Below are positions 44,626-53,313 of a DNA stretch of 64,000 nucleotides, one piece after another. The stretch is from Flavobacteriaceae bacterium F08102 (GTDB lineage Bacteria > Bacteroidota > Bacteroidia > Flavobacteriales > Flavobacteriaceae). The notes beneath the pieces were generated by a model. The model was not told the origin of the DNA. It searched no databases and saw only the letters and a list, made by a program, of their open reading frames with translations. Numbering within the stretch: position 1 is the first letter of the stretch; the number at the start of each line of letters is the position of its first letter. Position numbers and translations under genes: made by a program. Where the stretch lies: contig JALKAY010000003.1 in the NCBI GenBank assembly GCA_023015935.1, forward strand, positions 124,001-188,000. Direction: 5' to 3'.

Positions 44626-45012
44626 TCAACGAAGCACAAATTCCCAAAATAAATCTTTCAATTCGTTTTCAGGATTGGTAGTTAAGCCTGTATGGGGCGA
44701 TGAACTTTGAATAATCGTGCTTCTACAAGCAGTTAACCATCTAAACCGATCAGCTAAATCGAGTTCACCAATTTTTCCGCCACGCGGCGCGCCTTGACAT
44801 ACATCATCCCATGCTTTGAGATAATTTTCTAAAGTGTCAATTTCGATTTCTTCTGTGAAGGCTTTTAATTTTATCGGGTTTATCTTGTATTTTATTCCCA
44901 AGAATTTATGAGGTTTAGAGAAAACAATTACGCCTACATTAAAAAACTCTTCTCGTTCTACTTTAGGAACGACTCGGATGATTGCGTATTCAAAGGTTGC
45001 CTTATTGTTCAT
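44626..45012 (-). CDS. DUF3037 domain protein
   Basis: A 128-residue soluble protein matching DUF3037 by its opening FEYAIIRVVPKVEREEFFNVGVIVFS and middle RFRWLTACRSTIIQ. Function is unknown in general. Start ATG 45012 (MNNKATFEYAI) is preferred; a TTG two codons upstream exists. It overlaps the end of the HipA-like kinase gene by 11 bases, so the two are translationally coupled and very likely work together. It is last in the operon. Confidence 0.85.
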   Translation of the reverse strand: MNNKATFEYAIIRVVPKVEREEFFNVGVIVFSKPHKFLGIKYKINPIKLKAFTEEIEIDTLENYLKAWDDVCQGAPRGGKIGELDLADRFRWLTACRSTIIQSSSPHTGLTTNPENELKDLFWEFVLR

Positions 45013-45781
45013 CTTCAACTTCTTTACGTAAGGTTGCTATTTTGTCTATTCTAGATTGGATAAAGGAAACATAAGCGGTACGCATTTTGTTTGGACTAAG
45101 GCTATCCCCTTTGTCAACTAACCAATCATCGGGAATGTGATTGACGATTTCTTGAAGTGTTGACGGAGTTAAAGCGGTCATTATTTTTGCTTCTGCTTGA
45201 TCTAAATTTTTTGCTCGATCAATGAATACATGGTCTTTTATAGCAGGAAAGCTTTGCGTTAAATGACGTTCCCAGGTTTTCCAATTGTGATGAAAATAAA
45301 AGCTAGAACCGTGATCTATGAGCCACAATTCATTATGCCACATCAATAAATTGGTGTTTTTACACGTTCGATCGATATTGCTAATTAAACTATCTAACAA
45401 AACTACCAATGAAGCCGTTAATGAATCTACTTTGGAAACTAGTGGGTCGTAGGTAATTGCTCCTGATAAATAGTGTAATCCAATATTAAGGCCCACACTA
45501 AATTTTAATAAATCTTGAATTTCCTCATCGGGTTCTGTTTTGCTAAAAGAATCATCCAGATTCATAAAGACAATTTCGGGGACATTTAATCCTAATTTCC
45601 TAGCGAGCTCACCCCCAATAAATTCGGCAATCAAAGCTTTCTTTCCTTGTCCAGCACCGCGAAATTTTAATACGTATAAAAAACCGTCATCTCCCTTGAC
45701 AATGGCAGGTAGCGAGCCTCCTTCGCGCAAAGGTTTAATGTATTGTTTTACTTCTACGTTGCGAATATTGATGGGTTTCAT
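45002..45781 (-). CDS. HipA-like kinase-fold protein (HipA_2 type)
   Basis: A 259-residue protein with features of HipA-family kinases: VLKFRGAGQGKKALIAEFIG (ATP-site lysine and glycine-rich turn), catalytic-loop-like NIDRTCKNTNLLMW and DFG-like LIDHGSS. It lacks the N-terminal couple domain and is shorter than E. coli HipA. The start at ATG 45781 (MKPINIRNVEVKQYI) is chosen because the 23 codons upstream are low complexity. No HipB-type helix-turn-helix antitoxin is present; the partner is DUF3037. Kinase activity and target are inference. It need not be a toxin. Confidence 0.85.
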   Translation of the reverse strand: MKPINIRNVEVKQYIKPLREGGSLPAIVKGDDGFLYVLKFRGAGQGKKALIAEFIGGELARKLGLNVPEIVFMNLDDSFSKTEPDEEIQDLLKFSVGLNIGLHYLSGAITYDPLVSKVDSLTASLVVLLDSLISNIDRTCKNTNLLMWHNELWLIDHGSSFYFHHNWKTWERHLTQSFPAIKDHVFIDRAKNLDQAEAKIMTALTPSTLQEIVNHIPDDWLVDKGDSLSPNKMRTAYVSFIQSRIDKIATLRKEVEDEQ

Positions 45782-45973
45782 AGGGCCGAAGATAGTGAAA
45801 AGATGGAAGTTTGCCGTTGAAGTCGAAATTGAAATTGAAGTCAAAAGCATTTTGTAAATTTAGCAGCTGTTATTAAGTCTTTGAAATTTCAATAGTTACC
45901 ATAGCAGCAAAATTACTCGTTCAATAGTATTCCACGGTTAAAAGGCCTAGAATTCGGAATAAGCAATACACAC

Positions 45974-47302
45974 ATGACAAACAACAAGATTGGATTAAAA
46001 GAAGCGATTTCTATTGGTATTGGCGGAATGGTAGGCGGAGGAATATTCGCTGTATTAGGGTTAGCAGTAAATTTAGCTGGTGGAGGCACCCCAATTGCTT
46101 TTTTAATAGCAGGAGTATTAGCCTTGTTAACAGCGTATAGTTACACAAAATTATCTTTAGCGTTTCCAGATCGCGGAGGAACCGTAAAATTTATCAATCA
46201 AGGATTTGGGAAAAATGTAGGTAGTGGCGGGTTGAATAACCTACTTTGGGTGAGTTATATTATTATGCTCGCGCTTTACGCATCAGCATTTGGATCCTAT
46301 GCGCCTAATTTAGTTGAACTTACGGGGGATAAGGTACTGGATGCTCACGTATTTTCAAGTCTTGTTGTTGTGGTAGCAACGGCCATTAATTATTACAGTA
46401 TATCTGTTGTTGGAACCATAGAATCTTATGCGGTCATTATTAAATTAATTATTTTAATCTCCTTTATCTTTGTAGGGGTGTACGGTCTCTTTGGCAACCC
46501 CAATCGCTCTCAATTAGCAATGTCTACATGGGAAAATCCGATTCAATTGTTGGCTGGAGGCATGGTGATTTTTGTCGCTTACGAAGGGTTTGAACTCATT
46601 GCTAATGCAGCTCCTGATATTGTTAATCCTAAAAAAAATATCCCAAAAGCCTATTTTTATTCCGTTATTTTTGTCATTCTGTTATACCTCATTATTGCCG
46701 TTGTTACCGTTGGGTCTTTACCTTTTGATCAAATTGCGAAAGCAGAAGATTATGTGTTAGCTGAAGCTGCAAAACCGTTGTTGGGTAAGATTGGCTTTAC
46801 CATCATTACCATCGCTGCGTTGATTTCTACTTTTTCAGCCATTAATGCCTCGTTATATGGAGGCAGTAGGGTAAGTTATGAATTGGCAGAAGACGACGAA
46901 CTACCACATGAATTGACCAGTCAATTGTGGAATCAGCCGGTGGGACTCCTCATTACTGCAACAGCCACGTTAATCCTTACGAATACCTTAAAATTAGCGA
47001 GTATTTCTACAGCGGGTAGTTTAGGGTTTTTAGTCATTTTCGGGATGGTGAATTTGGTTGCGTATCGATTGGCGAGGGACATCAAAGCGTATAAAGTGAT
47101 TCCTTTTATGGGGGCAATTTTTTGTTTTATAGCCCTTGTGGCGCTTATCGGTCAACAATATGACTCAAATCGTACGGGTATATTGATTTCACTGGCCATC
47201 ATGACTAGCTGCTTTTTATTAGAATGGCTGTATAAACAACGCAGTAGGAATAGAAGGTTGATAAAAGCAAAACCTAATTCATTCGATAAAGGCGTTAGTT
47301 GA
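45974..47302 (+). CDS. APC family amino-acid/amine permease
   Basis: A 442-residue inner-membrane protein with about 12 helices. It opens with the APC hallmark ISIGIGGMVGGGIFAVLG in helix 1 and continues with DRGGTVKFINQGFG and YEGFELIANAAPDIVNPKKN (helix 6 region). Such carriers move amino acids or polyamines by proton or sodium coupling. Substrate unknown. It is divergent from the HipA-like/DUF3037 pair and probably monocistronic. Confidence 0.92.
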   Translation: MTNNKIGLKEAISIGIGGMVGGGIFAVLGLAVNLAGGGTPIAFLIAGVLALLTAYSYTKLSLAFPDRGGTVKFINQGFGKNVGSGGLNNLLWVSYIIMLALYASAFGSYAPNLVELTGDKVLDAHVFSSLVVVVATAINYYSISVVGTIESYAVIIKLIILISFIFVGVYGLFGNPNRSQLAMSTWENPIQLLAGGMVIFVAYEGFELIANAAPDIVNPKKNIPKAYFYSVIFVILLYLIIAVVTVGSLPFDQIAKAEDYVLAEAAKPLLGKIGFTIITIAALISTFSAINASLYGGSRVSYELAEDDELPHELTSQLWNQPVGLLITATATLILTNTLKLASISTAGSLGFLVIFGMVNLVAYRLARDIKAYKVIPFMGAIFCFIALVALIGQQYDSNRTGILISLAIMTSCFLLEWLYKQRSRNRRLIKAKPNSFDKGVS

Positions 47303-47619
47303 GCCAGTAGACCTTAAGAGCTGTAGGTTTTTTGCGCTTATAACGACTCCCTCTGGGGTGATTTTTGTCGGTATTAGAACTACAACATACCAGGTTCTTT
47401 TGCGTGTAAATTTCAGGGAGAACCGACAAAAATCCGCGTCAAAATTCGTATCTTTATCAAGTCTTAAGGACCTAGTTTTTACACCTTATTTTTATTGGAG
47501 ATACAGGAGAGTTGGTGGGTGTGATTTAAAATCGATTTATGTGGAGGTATTTCTGTAAGTTGGACGGTTACTGGGTTTGGGAGATGTTTAATTTAAATTC
47601 ATGCTAAATACATCAAAAA
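47303..47619. other. 317-bp intergenic region with a spaced 13-bp inverted repeat
   Basis: No convincing gene. It holds GATTTTTGTCGGT (47360-47372) and its exact complement (47422-47434), separated by 49 bases, and also CTCCCT (47347-47352) facing AGGGAG (47415-47420). A 66-codon frame at 47358-47558 crosses both arms and looks random. Could be a structured RNA, a decayed element, or operator arms. Confidence 0.45.
47360..47434. repeat. Spaced 13-bp perfect inverted repeat
   Basis: Arms at 47360-47372 and 47422-47434 with a 49-base internal segment; see the surrounding region. There is no T-run, so it is not an intrinsic terminator. Confidence 0.55.
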
Positions 47620-48516
47620 ATGACCTATAAGGATTATTACAAAATTTTAGGGCTAACGAAAAATGCAACGCAGGCTGAAATAAAAAAAGCATATCGGAAA
47701 TTGGCTCGAAAATATCATCCTGATGTGAATCCAGGAGATGCTGAAGCTGAAAAGAAATTTAAAGAGATTAATGAAGCTAATGAGGTGTTAAGTCATCCAG
47801 AGAACCGTAAAAAATATGATCAGTACGGTAAAGATTGGCAACATGCTGAAGCCTTTGAAAAAGCCCAACGTGAACAGGGTCATCAGCGAAGTAGTTATTC
47901 AAGACAAAGTGGCGGAAGTGCCGGGTTTGAAGAGGATGATTTTTCTGATTTTTTTAATGCGATGTTTGGTGGAGCTGCTGGAGCAAGAAGGGGTGGTTCA
48001 GTCAAATTTAGAGGACAAGATCTCAATGCGGAATTGCAACTTACTTTACGAGATGTCTATACAACACACAAACAAACCTTAACCGTAAATGGAAAGAAAA
48101 TTCGCTTGACAATTCCTGCGGGGGTTAAGGATGGTCAAACGATTAAGATTAAAGGACATGGTGGACCAGGTGTTAATGGTGGGCCTAAAGGGGATTTACA
48201 TATTACCTTTAGAATTATTAATAATACACCATTTAAACGTCACTTAAATAATTTATACACGACGGTTGAAATTGATCTATACACGGCCATATTAGGGGGA
48301 GAAGTATTGGTAAATACCTTTGATGGAAAGGTGAAATTAAAAATTGCTCCGGAAACACAACACGGAACCCAAGTTAAACTCAAGGGAAAAGGGTTTCCAA
48401 TATATAAAAAAGAAGGGCAATTTGGAGATCTATACGTAACCTATGAAATTAAAATACCTACGAATTTAAGTACTGAAGAAAAGAAATTGTTTGAACAACT
48501 CGCTAAATTAAGATAA
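47620..48516 (+). CDS. cbpA: DnaJ-class co-chaperone CbpA
   Basis: CbpA is a DnaJ paralogue that stimulates DnaK and can bind DNA. The 298-residue protein has a J domain (residues 4-69) with the HPD motif in [10 protein letters not shown], a Gly/Ser-rich linker (about 85-125), and two C-terminal beta domains ([17 protein letters not shown]; then [20 protein letters not shown]). It lacks the zinc-finger region of DnaJ, as expected for CbpA. It is followed one base later by cbpM, its known modulator. Confidence 0.93.
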   Translation: MTYKDYYKILGLTKNATQAEIKKAYRKLARKYHPDVNPGDAEAEKKFKEINEANEVLSHPENRKKYDQYGKDWQHAEAFEKAQREQGHQRSSYSRQSGGSAGFEEDDFSDFFNAMFGGAAGARRGGSVKFRGQDLNAELQLTLRDVYTTHKQTLTVNGKKIRLTIPAGVKDGQTIKIKGHGGPGVNGGPKGDLHITFRIINNTPFKRHLNNLYTTVEIDLYTAILGGEVLVNTFDGKVKLKIAPETQHGTQVKLKGKGFPIYKKEGQFGDLYVTYEIKIPTNLSTEEKKLFEQLAKLR

Positions 48517-48517
48517 A

Positions 48518-48811
48518 ATGGACCAACGCTATATTTCGATAACCGAATTGTGTAAATACTACGAATTAGAAATTACCTTTTTTGATGAACTGCAAAATGC
48601 GGGCTTGTTAGAATTAACAGTTATTGACCAAGCTCCATACGTAGAAGAAGAACGTTTAGGCGATCTAGAGAAAATGATTCGAATGCACCGTGAATTAAAT
48701 GTGAATTTAGAAGGGATAGATGTTGTGTTAAATCTCCTAAATAAAATGGATGAAATGCAACAAGAACTAACCAATTTGCATACCCGATTAAGGCTGTATG
48801 AATCTAAGTAG
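48518..48811 (+). CDS. cbpM: Chaperone modulator CbpM
   Basis: A 97-residue MerR-like single-domain protein which, in the known family, binds the J domain of CbpA and blocks its action. It has the typical form: ISITELCKYYELEITFFDEL near the N-terminus, the middle DLEKMIRMHRELNVNLEGID, and a C-terminal coiled coil (MDEMQQELTNLHTRLRLYE). It follows cbpA by one base, the usual arrangement. Confidence 0.92.
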   Translation: MDQRYISITELCKYYELEITFFDELQNAGLLELTVIDQAPYVEEERLGDLEKMIRMHRELNVNLEGIDVVLNLLNKMDEMQQELTNLHTRLRLYESK

Positions 48812-49038
48812 GTTGATCCAAAAAAATGTCCAAATTATTTTTGTCAATGTAAAATGATGTACATTTTTTAAAAGGAGGAACGCTTATTTTAAACTAAGGC
48901 AAAAGCAAGTAACGCTTGGAGGGGGGAATTGACGTATTGCGTAAATGCTAATTTAACAAGGCTTTCACACAAAGAAAATATAATTTGATTATCTTGTTTG
49001 GGTCTTTAAAAGGTTTTTTCGGAGTTTAATTTACGCAT

Positions 49039-50130
49039 ATGATTCGCAAGTATTTCCTGTTGATTCTATTATTTTTTTCATCACTAACTTGGTGCCAAAA
49101 GGGGTATCACTATTCCAAACCAAAACAAGTAAATGATGGATGGCATACCAAGAGTTTAAATTTGGCGGGCTATGACACTTCTTTAGTTGCTAAACTCTTT
49201 AATCAATTAGCAACAGGCAAGCACAAATTACATAGCGTATTGGCCGTGTATAAAAATTCCTTAATGCTTGAGGAATATTTGAATGACCAACGCCCAGAGG
49301 AATTACACGATATGCGGTCGGCAACGAAAAGTGTCATCGCTATCTTAGTTGGGATAGCTATCGATCAAGGCCTTATAAAAAGTGTAGAAGATGTTATTTC
49401 ACTGTATCTTAAAAAACCAATTCCCAAAAAAAATATAGATCCGAGAAAGGATAGAATTAGAATTAAAGATTTGTTAACCATGTCTTCGGGACTCGATTGT
49501 AATGATTGGGATCAAAAATCTGTAGGTCAGGAAGATAAGGTTTATCGAAAAAAAGATTGGTTACAATTTACATTAGATTTACCCATGTTGCATGAACCAG
49601 GTGAAGTAAGTGCATATTGTACCATGGGGGTAGTTTTATTGGCAGAAATTCTTCAACAAGTTTCTGGTAAGTCGCTCGATGAATTTGCCAATACCTATTT
49701 GTTTGAACCCTTAGGGATTGTTGATGTTAAATGGGGTCATACAAATTCCGAAGAGGTTATTACCGCGGGGAAACGCTTGTATATGACGCCTAGAGATATG
49801 GCTAAAATAGGGCAACTGGTTTTAAATAGAGGAAAAAATAACAAGACGCAACTTGTCAGTGCGGTTTGGATTGATACCATGCTGACTAAACACACTGCGA
49901 TAAGTACCATCGATTATGGGTACTTATGGTGGAACTTACCCTTTAAATTCAATAATAAACAAGTGCTTACGTGGGCGGCCATGGGAAATGGAGGACAATA
50001 CATCATGGTTTTTAAAGAGCTAGATTTGGTCATTGTCTCTACAGGTGGAGCCTATAATTCAGCAGATGATCAGTTGGCATTTGCGATTGCACAAGACGTC
50101 CTACTTCCTACATTTATGAGGAAAAATTAA
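49039..50130 (+). CDS. Serine hydrolase, class C beta-lactamase fold
   Basis: A 363-residue exported protein (signal MIRKYFLLILLFFSSLTWCQ). It has the beta-lactamase/penicillin-binding fold: nucleophile S94 and K97 in MRSATKSV, then the second motif at Y193 in SAYCTMG, where YxN would be expected but YCT is seen. The third motif is not a clear KTG; the late AAMGNGGQYIMVF stretch contains a GNGG turn, as in EstB-type esterases. Activity is more likely esterase or D-aminopeptidase than beta-lactamase. Monocistronic. A cysteine at position 19 makes a lipobox possible but weak. Confidence 0.85.
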   Translation: MIRKYFLLILLFFSSLTWCQKGYHYSKPKQVNDGWHTKSLNLAGYDTSLVAKLFNQLATGKHKLHSVLAVYKNSLMLEEYLNDQRPEELHDMRSATKSVIAILVGIAIDQGLIKSVEDVISLYLKKPIPKKNIDPRKDRIRIKDLLTMSSGLDCNDWDQKSVGQEDKVYRKKDWLQFTLDLPMLHEPGEVSAYCTMGVVLLAEILQQVSGKSLDEFANTYLFEPLGIVDVKWGHTNSEEVITAGKRLYMTPRDMAKIGQLVLNRGKNNKTQLVSAVWIDTMLTKHTAISTIDYGYLWWNLPFKFNNKQVLTWAAMGNGGQYIMVFKELDLVIVSTGGAYNSADDQLAFAIAQDVLLPTFMRKN

Positions 50131-50329
50131 GACCATGACCATTACACAAATTTTATTGGGACAAACTTTTAGTAATATTTACACCATTTTTTGATTCACT
50201 TCACCTAATTTTATGCTTTTGTAAGTGCTGTTATTGGATTGAAATTAACGTCAGTTTTCAAAATAGATACATGTTTGAAATGTATTTAAAAGTGCTTCGT
50301 CTAAGTATTCACAAACCGTTTAAAATTTG

Positions 50330-51499
50330 ATGATTTCCGAAACAACACCTCCTGATTTTTTACAAAAATTCATAGAGACACGCGCGTATTCTGTGACCCT
50401 ATGTGAGCCGTTGAATGCAGAAGATTATATTCCGCAACCACGCGATTTTGCCAGTCCACCTAAGTGGCATTTGGCGCATACTACTTGGTTTTTTGAGGAG
50501 ATGATTTTGTCAAAATATGTAGCTGATTACATAGTTTTTCATCCGAAGTTTAGTTTTTTGTTTAATTCATACTATCAAACTATCGGTGATCGCGCAGTAC
50601 GTGCTGAACGAGGTGCCATTACTCGACCGAATGTGGATGAAGTCTATGCTTATCGTGACTATGTCAATGAGCATATGTGTCGTTTGCTGACTGCAAAACC
50701 AAGTCAAGCGGTTTTAGCTTTGGTAGAGTTGGGTATTCATCATGAACAGCAACATCAAGAATTGTTGTTAACGGATTTAAAACATACCTTTTCGTTAAAT
50801 CCAATTTTTCCAGTGTATCGAACGGATTTTAACCTAGTTGATACTGTGAATCAAACAGATGGATGGTTACGCATAGAGGAAGGTTTATATGAAATTGGAT
50901 ATGAAGGGGATGGATTTTGTTTTGATAATGAACTAGGGAAGCATACTGTGTTTTTACCTTCTTTTGAGATTTCGAAAAGCTTAGTTACCAACGGAGCGTT
51001 TATAGAATTTATGGAAGACGGAGGGTATGAAACTTTCAGTTATTGGTTAGACAAAGGGTGGACTTGGGTAAGAGAACAGCAAATTTCTCGGCCCTTGTAT
51101 TGGTATAAAATTGAGGGAAAGTGGTATCATTATACCTTAGCAGGTCTCGTGCCTGTCAAGATGGATGCTATTTTGAGTCATATTTCATTTTACGAAGCCC
51201 ATGCGTTTGCTACGTGGAAAGGGATGCGTTTACCCACAGAGTTTGAATGGGAAGCAGCCGCTTCAAAAATGAATTGGGGACAGCGTTGGGAATGGACTTA
51301 TTCGGCCTATTTGCCTTATCCTGGGTTTAAAATAGATGATGGTGCGGTGGGAGAATACAACGGGAAATTTATGTTAGATCAACTGGTGTTACGCGGGAGC
51401 TCAGTCGCAACACCAGCAGGCCATGAACGAATTACATATCGAAATTTTTTTCCTGCCAATACAAGATGGCAGTTTAACGGAATACGCTTAGTCAAGTAA
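50330..51499 (+). CDS. egtB: Ergothioneine biosynthesis protein EgtB
   Basis: EgtB is the non-haem iron enzyme that joins a thiol to trimethylhistidine (hercynine) with oxygen to form the sulfoxide precursor of ergothioneine. The 389-residue protein has the DinB-like helical domain with iron ligands at H50 (WHLAHTTWFFE), H138 and H142 (IHHEQQHQELLL). The formylglycine-generating-enzyme-like C-terminal domain follows (GYEGDGFCFDNELGKH, GMRLPTEFEWEAAA, the closing NFFPANTRWQFNGIRL). Start ATG 50330 directly follows a TTG. It opens the operon egtB-egtD-racemase-like. The sulfur donor, gamma-Glu-Cys or Cys, cannot be assigned by eye. Confidence 0.93.
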   Translation: MISETTPPDFLQKFIETRAYSVTLCEPLNAEDYIPQPRDFASPPKWHLAHTTWFFEEMILSKYVADYIVFHPKFSFLFNSYYQTIGDRAVRAERGAITRPNVDEVYAYRDYVNEHMCRLLTAKPSQAVLALVELGIHHEQQHQELLLTDLKHTFSLNPIFPVYRTDFNLVDTVNQTDGWLRIEEGLYEIGYEGDGFCFDNELGKHTVFLPSFEISKSLVTNGAFIEFMEDGGYETFSYWLDKGWTWVREQQISRPLYWYKIEGKWYHYTLAGLVPVKMDAILSHISFYEAHAFATWKGMRLPTEFEWEAAASKMNWGQRWEWTYSAYLPYPGFKIDDGAVGEYNGKFMLDQLVLRGSSVATPAGHERITYRNFFPANTRWQFNGIRLVK

Positions 51500-51502
51500 C
51501 CT

Positions 51503-52450
51503 ATGATAGATCAATTTAAAACAGATGTTGAAGCCGGGTTGTCACAAGAACCCAAAACCATTTCTTCCAAATATTTTTATGATGCAAAAGGAGATGCGCT
51601 GTTTGTCGAAATCATGAAAATGCCAGAATATTATTTAACGCGTGCTGAATATGAAATTTTTAGCCAACAAACCGAGGCTATTATTGCAGCTTTAGGCTTA
51701 GATAAAAATCGTTATTTCGAATTAATTGAATTGGGGGCTGGAAACGGTCAAAAAACCAAAGAATTATTAAAGGTACTTGTAAATAAGGAGTTTGACTTCG
51801 CTTATTTTCCGGTAGATATTTCAGCAAATGCACTGTCAAAATTAGAAGATGATTTGGCTGAGGAAATTCCATTGTTGAATGTGCAAACTCAACAAGGTGA
51901 ATATTTCAAAGTTCTCTCACGTATCCGCGAAACACCTTTTCGAAAAGTTATTCTGTTTTTGGGCTCCAATATAGGCAATATGAAAGATGAGCTCGCTTCA
52001 AAATTCATCTATCAGCTTGGAGCGAATCTTCGTCCACAAGACAGGGTGTTTTTAGGGGTAGATTTGATTAAACCAAAATCAATCATTTTACCTGCATATA
52101 ACGATAAGGCAGGTATAACTGAAGCATTCAATCTAAATTTACTACATCGAATAAATCGTGAATTGGATGCTAATTTTGATCTTGATAAGTTTAGACATTG
52201 TCCAGAATATTCTGAAAGGGATGGTATTGCGAAAAGTTTTATTGAAAGTAAAATTGATCAAACAGTGACGATTAATAAAGTCAATAAAACCTTTCAATTT
52301 AAAAAAGGGGAACGAATTCACACTGAAATTTCAAGAAAGTATAATGATGAAATTATAAAGAAAATTCTGCTGAGTACTGATTTTGAAATTCTCGATAAAT
52401 TAACGGATAGTCATGGGTATTTTGCCGATTATGTCTTGAATAGAAAATAG
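51503..52450 (+). CDS. egtD: Histidine N-alpha-methyltransferase EgtD
   Basis: EgtD trimethylates histidine to hercynine with S-adenosylmethionine, the first step of ergothioneine synthesis. The 315-residue protein has PKTISSKYFYDAKGDALFV and MPEYYLTRAEYEI near the N-terminus, the SAM motif LIELGAGNGQKT (about residues 75-86), and FLGSNIGNM further on, all typical of EgtD. It starts 3 bases after egtB, so co-transcription is near certain. No egtA, egtC or egtE homologue is recognisable nearby. Confidence 0.95.
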   Translation: MIDQFKTDVEAGLSQEPKTISSKYFYDAKGDALFVEIMKMPEYYLTRAEYEIFSQQTEAIIAALGLDKNRYFELIELGAGNGQKTKELLKVLVNKEFDFAYFPVDISANALSKLEDDLAEEIPLLNVQTQQGEYFKVLSRIRETPFRKVILFLGSNIGNMKDELASKFIYQLGANLRPQDRVFLGVDLIKPKSIILPAYNDKAGITEAFNLNLLHRINRELDANFDLDKFRHCPEYSERDGIAKSFIESKIDQTVTINKVNKTFQFKKGERIHTEISRKYNDEIIKKILLSTDFEILDKLTDSHGYFADYVLNRK

Positions 52451-52451
52451 C

Positions 52452-53129
52452 ATGATGAACAATACATTTGCAGGGTTAGGTTTGTTAGGGTTGGGGGCTA
52501 GATCAACGTTGTTTTATATTCATGAACTCAATGCGATGTACAACCAACAAAAAGGTGGTTATAGTACGTGTCCATTTGTAATGGTTAATACAGATTTTAA
52601 TGAGATTAATCCGTATCTGCCGAACCAATTTGATCAATTAGAAGCTTCTTTAAGTAATATTTTAACGCGTTTTGAAGAGTTAGGTGTTGAGCAATTGTTA
52701 ATTCCAAACATCACCTTACACGAAACGATTGATCGCCTTGCACCTCGTATAAACATTATTCACCCCATACATTTGGCGATAGAACACTTCCGTGAAAGCG
52801 AACAAGACCAAGCGGTTTGTTTTGGTTCTAGCTATACCATGACCGCTCCGTATGTACAAGGGTATTTTTCAGGAGCCGGAATTACTGTATTAGCGCCAGA
52901 AGAATGCGATAAAACAACTATTGATAACTTTCGTAAAAAAGTCTATTTTGGACAAGAATCAATGCGGGATATTGAGGAGTTTCAGCACTTGGTAGCACAG
53001 TATGCTTCCCAAACAAATGTGCTCATCGCCTGTACAGAATTATCATTGTTTGTGCCTAAAGGTATTCAACAGGTATGTGATATGGCGGAATTGCAAATTG
53101 AGAAGGCGGTGAAGTGTTTAACAGACTGA
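52452..53129 (+). CDS. Aspartate/glutamate racemase superfamily protein in the ergothioneine operon
   Basis: A 225-residue protein with the Asp/Glu racemase fold. The second catalytic-cysteine motif is present (LIACTELSLF, C194). The first, usually CNTxH, reads PNITLHE with Asn at the cysteine position, so only one of the two acid/base cysteines remains and ordinary racemisation is unlikely. It starts one base after egtD and the operon ends at the following terminator. I infer a step linked to ergothioneine, for example processing the sulfoxide intermediate or an amino-acid by-product. There is no direct proof. It could instead be an unrelated isomerase or hydantoinase relative. Confidence 0.82.
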   Translation: MMNNTFAGLGLLGLGARSTLFYIHELNAMYNQQKGGYSTCPFVMVNTDFNEINPYLPNQFDQLEASLSNILTRFEELGVEQLLIPNITLHETIDRLAPRINIIHPIHLAIEHFRESEQDQAVCFGSSYTMTAPYVQGYFSGAGITVLAPEECDKTTIDNFRKKVYFGQESMRDIEEFQHLVAQYASQTNVLIACTELSLFVPKGIQQVCDMAELQIEKAVKCLTD

Positions 53130-53241
53130 TGGATGCTGTTGTGTTCTGTTTTCAGTTGAACTACATCAGAAATTGAAAAAAATGAGAAGGTTAATCAGGG
53201 AGGTTCATCGTTCATAAGGTGTTTCATCGTAACAAAAACAC

Positions 53242-53288
53242 AAAAAGTGACAAGGATATACAACGGTTGTATATCCTTGTCACTTTTT
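53242..53288. terminator. Bidirectional terminator with a 23-bp perfect palindrome
   Basis: Two exact 23-base arms around a single G, containing AAAAAGTGACAAGG and its complement. It lies between the convergent ergothioneine operon and the Xaa-Pro peptidase-like gene, with A-run and T-run on opposite ends. It is the longest perfect inverted repeat I found in the window. Confidence 0.85.
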
Positions 53289-53313
53289 TAATGTAATGAA
53301 CTATTATTAATTT

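Noticed and set aside
44626-45781. Classical HipBA toxin-antitoxin module
   Set aside because: No HipB helix-turn-helix gene and no couple domain; kept only as a HipA-like/DUF3037 pair.
47358-47558. 66-codon frame between the APC permease and cbpA
   Set aside because: It spans both arms of the inverted repeat and shows no protein-like pattern.
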